64,000 nucleotides of DNA from Sorangium cellulosum (GTDB lineage: Bacteria > Myxococcota_A > Polyangia > Polyangiales > Polyangiaceae), in contig NZ_CP012670.1 in NCBI RefSeq assembly GCF_004135735.1, positions 9,309,501 to 9,373,500 on the forward strand, in the 5' to 3' direction. The first letter of the stretch is position 1; each line of letters opens with the position of its first letter. This document shows, piece by piece, positions 59,141-64,000 of the stretch. The notes below the pieces were generated by a model. It had not been told where the DNA came from, ran no database searches, and saw only the letters and a program-made list of their open reading frames with translations. The translations under genes and the position numbers were made by a program.

Positions 59141-59926
59141 ATGCGTAGAAGAACTTCTTCTTTGGTTATCATGGTTTGTATCGCGGCAAGCGCGGCGCTC
59201 GCGGCGTGCTCGGGCGACAGCTCGGAGAACCCCGGTGGAGACGGCGGGAGCGGGGGGACGACGACGAGGACGACCACGAGCGGAACCGGCGGCGAGGACG
59301 GCGCCAACGAAGGCGGCGCTGACGGCGAGGGCGGCGCCAACGAGGGCGGCGCTGACGGCGAGGGCGGCGCCAACGAGGGCGGCGCGAGCGGCGAGGGCGG
59401 CGCCAACGAAGGCGGCGCGAGCGGCGAGGGCGGCGCCAACGAGGGCGGCGCGAGCGGCGAGGGCGGGAGTGACAGCGGGAACGTGTGCGATGAGGCGTGC
59501 GCGCGCGCAGTTGAATGTGGCGCGGACATCTGCGAGGACATGCCCCTGGACTGCTCGAGCCCGCAGAACGAGTGCATTGCCCAGTGCGTCGTCGATGCCG
59601 GGGAGTGCTCCGACCTCAGCACTGACAACCAGGAATTCATCGAGTGCGCCGTCGCATGCGCGGGCGAGGAACAAGCAGACGGCGCAGCGTGCGGCGAATG
59701 CGCTGCTCAGGGCGGCTGTCTGGACAGCTGCCTTGATAATGATCCAGTGTGCCAAGCGTGGGCGGCTTGCGCATTCCTGTGCTTCGCGAACGATCCGCAG
59801 CCTTCATGCTTCGATGCGTGCGACGCGGCCTCCCCTGGCGCCGCGCAGAAGTATGGCGATGTGTATTCCTGCGCCTGCACGAGCTGCAGTGAGAGCTGCG
59901 CAGCTGTCGCGAATCCCTGCGACTAG
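59141..59926 (+). CDS. Predicted lipoprotein, Gly-rich repeats plus Cys-rich domain
   Basis: 261 residues from the ATG at 59141, with AAGGAG 7 bases upstream. Signal MRRRTSSLVIMVCIAASAAL ends at LAAC. A spacer of GANEGGADGEG repeats (five 33-bp units, 59300-59464) leads to a Cys-rich domain of about 150 residues (for example CDEACARAVECGADICED, CIAQCVVDAGECSDL, CACTSCSESCAAV). Its architecture parallels the lipoprotein at 14215, suggesting a paralogous family of surface proteins. Function unknown. Confidence 0.75.
   Translation: MRRRTSSLVIMVCIAASAALAACSGDSSENPGGDGGSGGTTTRTTTSGTGGEDGANEGGADGEGGANEGGADGEGGANEGGASGEGGANEGGASGEGGANEGGASGEGGSDSGNVCDEACARAVECGADICEDMPLDCSSPQNECIAQCVVDAGECSDLSTDNQEFIECAVACAGEEQADGAACGECAAQGGCLDSCLDNDPVCQAWAACAFLCFANDPQPSCFDACDAASPGAAQKYGDVYSCACTSCSESCAAVANPCD
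59300..59464 (+). repeat. 33-bp in-frame repeat, five copies
   Basis: Units encoding GANEGGA(D/S)GEG start at 59300, 59333, 59366, 59399 and 59432. They are nearly identical in DNA and form the spacer of the Cys-rich lipoprotein. Confidence 0.85.
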
Positions 59927-59984
59927 ATAGCCGGCGCCAGATCGGGGCGGCTATGCCGGGCTGAACGGCCTCATCGCCTGCGCC

Positions 59985-60236
59985 GTGGTGCCACGCCGGC
60001 CCCACGGCGCGCGCGCGCCACAAGAGCCTCGGCGCGCACGCAGGATCGCCTCCAGGCCAACCCGGTCCATCCTCTCCCCCTTGAGCGACGCTCCGCGATG
60101 CGATGGAGCGACGGCCGCGCCCATCCAGGAGGGCGCGGCTTCGCTCGTACGCAACCAGCAAGGCTGCGCGCGCCGCGACATCGATCGCGCGGGCAGCCCC
60201 CTCGCTGGAGTTGCACTTGCCCCTGCGCTCGCCCGC
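59985..60236 (-). pseudogene. Decayed copy of the ftsH 3' end
   Basis: On the minus strand this block matches the last about 80 codons of the ftsH gene at 62005-63909. One frame reads NSSEGAARAID and AYERSRALL against NFSEETARAID and AYERSRAVL in FtsH; after a frameshift it continues HRGASLKGERMDRVGLEAIL against HRIAERLLERETLDRSDLEAIV. At DNA level the shared stretches include CTCCGCGATGCGATGGAGC and GCGGCTTCGCTCGTACG-like sequence. It has frame changes and no start, so it cannot encode a product. It begins right after the stop of the propeller lipoprotein gene. Confidence 0.75.
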
Positions 60237-60237
60237 A

Positions 60238-61872
60238 TCACGGAACAAACTTCGCCACGAACCCATCACTCTCCCCGTCCGGAACCATCGTTCCAGCACC
60301 AAAGTCCGCCATGCCGTTCGCCCTCCCGACGACGAACAACCCATGAGCATCGGAATGCGCAAGAGCGACAGCACCGCGATTCCCCACATGACCAAACGCT
60401 CTGGTCCACAACAGGTCTCCCCGTTCGCCCATCTTCACGAGAAGCAAATCATCCGCAGAGATCGGATGAACCGTCTCACCATCCAGCTCCACATCACCAA
60501 TCAATCCCCCCACAACCAACGACTCACCACGGGCATCGACCGACAGCCCCCCGAGAAGCACATCATCCATATCGAACGTCCGATGCCACCTGTAGATATT
60601 CGACGTAGTATACCTGGACACCACATGCGTGACCTTGCCGACAGCAATCTCCCCGCCACCGAGATCGAATGTGCCATCAAACACACCCACAACAACCGGC
60701 CCACCGAATCGGTCCACTGCTACAGAATCGAATCTATCCCCATAAACTCCGCCAGACGACCTCACCCAACTCACAAGACCAAGATTCGTCAGCTTAGCAA
60801 CAAACGCATCCGCTTTTCCGGCTGACTGGAGCGAAGCGTCACCAAACCGCAGCTCCCCCCAAAAGCTACCAACAACAACAACGTTATCAGCAGCATCAAC
60901 AGCAACATCGGCCACATACTGCACGTCATCGCCACCAAAGACAGTCACCCAGCCTTCACGGCCATCGATCCCTCCGTCGGAAGACCGGATTTTGGCAACA
61001 AAAGCATCGGGAAGCCCTGTCTCGTTCGAGACAGCATGAGTCTCATCGAACCGGATCTCTCCACAGTAGATGCCCGCGACCACCACGCTCCCGTCCGACA
61101 CAATGGCCATGGATCCTACACTACTCGGCACAATTCCACACATGGAGCCACCCAGCGCCCTGCGCCATGACAGGGCTCCACTCGACTCATATCTCTGAAG
61201 CACCACTTCGCTATGATCCAGCCTCGTATCAAATTCAACAACCGCGACAATCGCCTCTCCCTCGGGGCTGACCGCAATCGCGTAGGCGGTGTCGTGATAT
61301 ATTCCCCCCAGCTGCCGGCTCCAGAGATACTCCCCAGACGGGGAGAACTTGACCAGGAAGGCGTCATTCTCCCCGGATGCAATGAGCACATCCTCTCCCA
61401 GAGGGATCGCCCCCTCGAACGTGCCGACCACGTAAACATTGCCCATCGCGTCCACCGCGACGTCGTTCACCGCCTCGCCTTCCGCTCCTCCGATGAGCGT
61501 CGCCCACGCGACGCAGTCCTTCCCGTCGCAGTCCTCGTCCTCCGTGCTCGCGCACGTCTCTGCCGCCGGCGTCACCTCCCCCGAGCACGCCTCGTATCCG
61601 GAGCCATCCTGCTTGCACGCTTGCGTCCCCGCCTGGCAGATCCCGACGCCCTCCGTCCCGGGAGCTCCGGAGTAGCACTCGACTTTACTCTCCGGCTCGC
61701 ACGTGCCCCCTCCGCCCGTCCCCGCCGATGTCGCGCCGCCAGAGGTCGCGCTGCCAGCCGGCGCGGCGTCCTCGAAGTCGTCGAGGCCGAGCACCAGTCC
61801 GCAACCGGATACCGCCAGGACGCCCACCCCCACGATGCACCGAAGCGACACACGTATCTTCATGCGCGCCAT
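60238..61872 (-). CDS. Beta-propeller (SBBP-repeat) lipoprotein
   Basis: 544 residues from the ATG at 61872 (MARMKIRVSLRC; 61863 is an alternative). The signal ends at VSGC. A Cys motif (CEPESKVECYSGAPG ... ACKQDG ... CSGEVTPAAETC ... DEDCDGKDC) is typical of myxobacterial surface proteins. About seven propeller blades follow, each with DA(M/A)GN/D-V-VVGSF-type strands (VDAMGNVYVVGTFEG, VDAADNVVVVGSFWG, LKFSPSG-like FLVKFSPSGEYLWSRQLGG). The distal two thirds is visibly less GC-rich than neighbours (many CAA, ACA and TCA-like codons on the plus strand), suggesting horizontal transfer. It sits between ftsH and an ftsH-derived remnant. Confidence 0.8.
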   Translation of the reverse strand: MARMKIRVSLRCIVGVGVLAVSGCGLVLGLDDFEDAAPAGSATSGGATSAGTGGGGTCEPESKVECYSGAPGTEGVGICQAGTQACKQDGSGYEACSGEVTPAAETCASTEDEDCDGKDCVAWATLIGGAEGEAVNDVAVDAMGNVYVVGTFEGAIPLGEDVLIASGENDAFLVKFSPSGEYLWSRQLGGIYHDTAYAIAVSPEGEAIVAVVEFDTRLDHSEVVLQRYESSGALSWRRALGGSMCGIVPSSVGSMAIVSDGSVVVAGIYCGEIRFDETHAVSNETGLPDAFVAKIRSSDGGIDGREGWVTVFGGDDVQYVADVAVDAADNVVVVGSFWGELRFGDASLQSAGKADAFVAKLTNLGLVSWVRSSGGVYGDRFDSVAVDRFGGPVVVGVFDGTFDLGGGEIAVGKVTHVVSRYTTSNIYRWHRTFDMDDVLLGGLSVDARGESLVVGGLIGDVELDGETVHPISADDLLLVKMGERGDLLWTRAFGHVGNRGAVALAHSDAHGLFVVGRANGMADFGAGTMVPDGESDGFVAKFVP

Positions 61873-62004
61873 CGTAGAGCGAGCGGCCCAGGGAGTCAGC
61901 CCGCGCCCCTGGGTCCACCGCGCTGCGCCAGGACACCGCCGTCGCGAGGGGACACCGCCCTCGCGACGGCACACCCCCGTCGCGACGGGACGCCGCCTCA
62001 GGCC

Positions 62005-63909
62005 TCAGGCCACGCCCGCCGCTGGCGCGCCGGCGCGCGCGCCGTCCCGCGCCGGCGCGCCCTGCGCGCGCACGATCGCCTCCAGATCGCTCCGGTCCAG
62101 CGTCTCCCGCTCGAGCAGCCGCTCCGCGATGCGATGGAGCACCGGCAGCCGCTCCTTCAGCACGGCGCGGCTCCGCTCGTACGCCGCCGTGACGGTCGCC
62201 CGCACCTCCGCGTCGATCGCGCGGGCCGTCTCCTCGCTGAAATTGCGCTCCTCCCCGAGGCTCACCGGGCTGTCCAGGAACCGCGCCCCCGCCGGGCGGC
62301 CGAACGTGAGCGGACCGAGCGCGTCGCTCATCCCGAAACGACACACCATCTGCCGCGCCGTCTCCGTCGCGCGCTCCAGATCGTTCTGCGCGCCCGTCGA
62401 GATGTCCTTGCAGCAGAGCTCCTCGGCGATGCGGCCGCCCAGCATCACGCAGAGCCGATCCCGCAGCTCGCCCCGCGTCATCAGGTACCGGTCCTCGGTC
62501 GGGAGCTGGAGCGTCGCGCCGAGCGCGCCGATCGAGCGCGGGATGATCGTGACCCGATGCACCGGATCGGCGTGCTCCACCGAGAGCGCCACGAGCGCAT
62601 GGCCCGCCTCGTGGAACGCCACCCGGCGCTTCTCCTCCTCGTTCATCGCGCGGCTGCGCTTCTTCAGGCCGAGCTGGATCCGATCGATGGCCTCCTCGAA
62701 GTCCCGCAGCTCGACCAGCGCCGAGCCCCGGCGGGCCGCCGCCAGCGCGGCCTCGTTGACCGCGTTCGCGAGATCGGCGCCCACCATCCCGGAGGTGCGC
62801 TGCGCCACGACCCCCAGATCGACGCCCTCCGCGAGCCGGATGCGGCGCACGTGGACGCGCAGGATGTCCTCGCGGCCCTTCAGGTCGGGCCGGTCGACGA
62901 GCACCTGCCGGTCGAAGCGCCCCGCCCGGAGCAGCGCCGGGTCGAGGACCTCCGGGCGGTTCGTCGCGGCCATCAGGATAACCCCGCCCGTCGGATCGAA
63001 GCCGTCCATCTCGACGAGCAGCTGGTTGAGCGTCTGCTCGCGCTCGTCGTGCGTCGCCAGCGCGGCCACGCCCCCGCGCGACTTCCCGATCGCGTCGAGC
63101 TCGTCGATGAAGACGATGCAGGGGGCGCGCTCCTTGGCCTGCACGAAGAGATCGCGCATGCGGGCCGCGCCCACGCCGACGAACATCTCCACGAACTCCG
63201 ATCCGGAGAGCGAGAAGAACGGCACGCCGGCCTCCCCCGCGACGGCCTTGGCGAGCAGGGTCTTGCCCGTGCCCGGCGGCCCCACGAGCAAGACCCCCTT
63301 CGGGATGCGCGCGCCGAGGGCCCGGTACTTCTCGGGGCTCTTCAGGAAATCGACGATCTCGACGAGCTCGGCCTCGGCCTCGTCCACCCCGGCCACGTCG
63401 TCGAAGCGCACCCGCTCTTCCTGGTTGACGTCGTAAATCTTCGCGCGGTTCTTGCCGATGGCCATCGGCCCGGCGCCCCGGCCGAGCCTGCGATACCCCA
63501 TGTAATAGATGCCCGCGATGAGCGCGAGGGGCAGCGCCCAGCTCAGGAGCAGCTGCTCCCAGAACGAGACCACCTCGATCTTCCCCGAGAACTTCACGCC
63601 CTTCGCGACCAGCTGCTCGAACAGGTGCGTCTCGTCGATGCCCGGCAGCCGGGTGGTCTCCACGAGCGAGCGCGCGTCAGGGCGCGCGTCCCCTTCCCCG
63701 CCCGGCTTGAGCGCCGCGACGAGCTCGTTCTGGCGGATCTCGACCTCGTCGAAGCGCCCTTCCTGGAGCATCGACAGGAACTCGCTGTAGGGCACGACCC
63801 GAGGCTCGAAGCGCCGCGCGACCGTGGCCTGAAAAAGCCACAGGAGGGCGAGCGCGACAATCAGATAGATCCCAGAGAACATCGCCCGTCGCTTCTTCAC
63901 TGGATCCAT
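62005..63909 (-). CDS. ftsH: ATP-dependent zinc metalloprotease FtsH
   Basis: 634 residues from the ATG at 63909 (GGAG 9 bases upstream). Two transmembrane helices (FSGIYLIVALALLWLF and LLLSWALPLALIAGIYYMGY) flank a periplasmic domain. The AAA core has Walker A GPPGTGKTLLAKAVAGEAG, the pore loop EFVEMFVGVGAARMRDLF, Walker B CIVFIDELDAI and the arginine-finger segment NRPEVLDPALLRAGRFDRQ. The protease zinc site is HEAGH in VAFHEAGHALVAL. It degrades membrane and regulatory proteins. The C-terminal tail (GAPARDGARAGAPAAGVA) is Ala/Gly-rich. Confidence 0.95.
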   Translation of the reverse strand: MDPVKKRRAMFSGIYLIVALALLWLFQATVARRFEPRVVPYSEFLSMLQEGRFDEVEIRQNELVAALKPGGEGDARPDARSLVETTRLPGIDETHLFEQLVAKGVKFSGKIEVVSFWEQLLLSWALPLALIAGIYYMGYRRLGRGAGPMAIGKNRAKIYDVNQEERVRFDDVAGVDEAEAELVEIVDFLKSPEKYRALGARIPKGVLLVGPPGTGKTLLAKAVAGEAGVPFFSLSGSEFVEMFVGVGAARMRDLFVQAKERAPCIVFIDELDAIGKSRGGVAALATHDEREQTLNQLLVEMDGFDPTGGVILMAATNRPEVLDPALLRAGRFDRQVLVDRPDLKGREDILRVHVRRIRLAEGVDLGVVAQRTSGMVGADLANAVNEAALAAARRGSALVELRDFEEAIDRIQLGLKKRSRAMNEEEKRRVAFHEAGHALVALSVEHADPVHRVTIIPRSIGALGATLQLPTEDRYLMTRGELRDRLCVMLGGRIAEELCCKDISTGAQNDLERATETARQMVCRFGMSDALGPLTFGRPAGARFLDSPVSLGEERNFSEETARAIDAEVRATVTAAYERSRAVLKERLPVLHRIAERLLERETLDRSDLEAIVRAQGAPARDGARAGAPAAGVA

Positions 63910-64000
63910 GATGGCCGCTCCGATCACGAGACGTGGACGTACTGACGGATCGATAGGCATCTTCCCGCCGCGGGCAAGCGAGCGCACGCGAGAAGGCTGG

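Overview
The window is very GC-rich (roughly 70% or more by eye) and comes from a bacterium that looks like a myxobacterium of the Sorangium/Polyangium type. This is an inference. It rests on codon use, long Pro/Ala-rich linkers in signalling proteins, many lipoproteins with Gly-rich spacers and Cys-rich heads, a PilZ-like domain of myxobacterial type, and the Cys pattern CxGEVxPxxExC...DxDCDG in a propeller lipoprotein. I saw no rRNA, tRNA, CRISPR array, insertion sequence or prophage.

Region 1 (1-13.6 kb): the 3' end of a repeat-tailed membrane protein converges on a long minus-strand operon. In transcription order this is rplV-rpsC-rplP-rpmC-rpsQ-rplN-rplX-rplE-rpsN-rpsH-rplF-rplR-rpsE-rpmD-rplO-secY-adk-infA-rpmJ-rpsM-rpsK-rpsD-rpoA-rplQ. 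It is the distal S10 operon fused to the spc and alpha operons. The proximal S10 genes (rpsJ to rpsS) and map are absent. Several ribosomal proteins carry disordered Ala/Pro/Lys tails, and two strong hairpins lie between genes.

Region 2 (13.6-32.6 kb): envelope and accessory genes. They include Gly-repeat, SUMF1-fold and Asp-box lipoproteins, an AT-hook/winged-helix DNA-binding protein, a methyltransferase, phoH divergent from a phosphate-porin-like gene with a Pho-box-like site between them, a small penicillin-binding transpeptidase, a protease-propeller-barrel protein, a PilZ-like protein and a formyltransferase.

Region 3 (32.6-39.4 kb): ftsE-ftsX-envC-like division module, rph-rdgB, then an Fo-only ATP synthase cluster (atpZ-atpI-atpB-atpE) with no b, delta or F1 genes.

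Region 4 (39.7-52.6 kb): L,D-transpeptidase, a ribbon-helix-helix/FHA protein, a HEAT-like lipoprotein, ftsK with a repeat-rich linker, and a 1393-residue Pro-rich protein ending in degenerate cyclic-nucleotide-binding folds.

Region 5 (52.7-64 kb): rseP followed by an uncharacterised barrel and lipoprotein, a small outer-membrane barrel, a beta-helix lipoprotein, a second Gly-repeat Cys-rich lipoprotein, a decayed copy of the ftsH 3' end, a less GC-rich propeller lipoprotein and ftsH. Tandem repeats accumulate in the gaps here. The common theme outside the ribosomal operon is cell envelope, division and proteolysis. No complete novel system can be demonstrated; the best candidates for follow-up are the rseP-barrel-lipoprotein operon, the RHH-FHA and cNMP-like scaffold proteins, and the ftsH remnant flanking an atypical gene.
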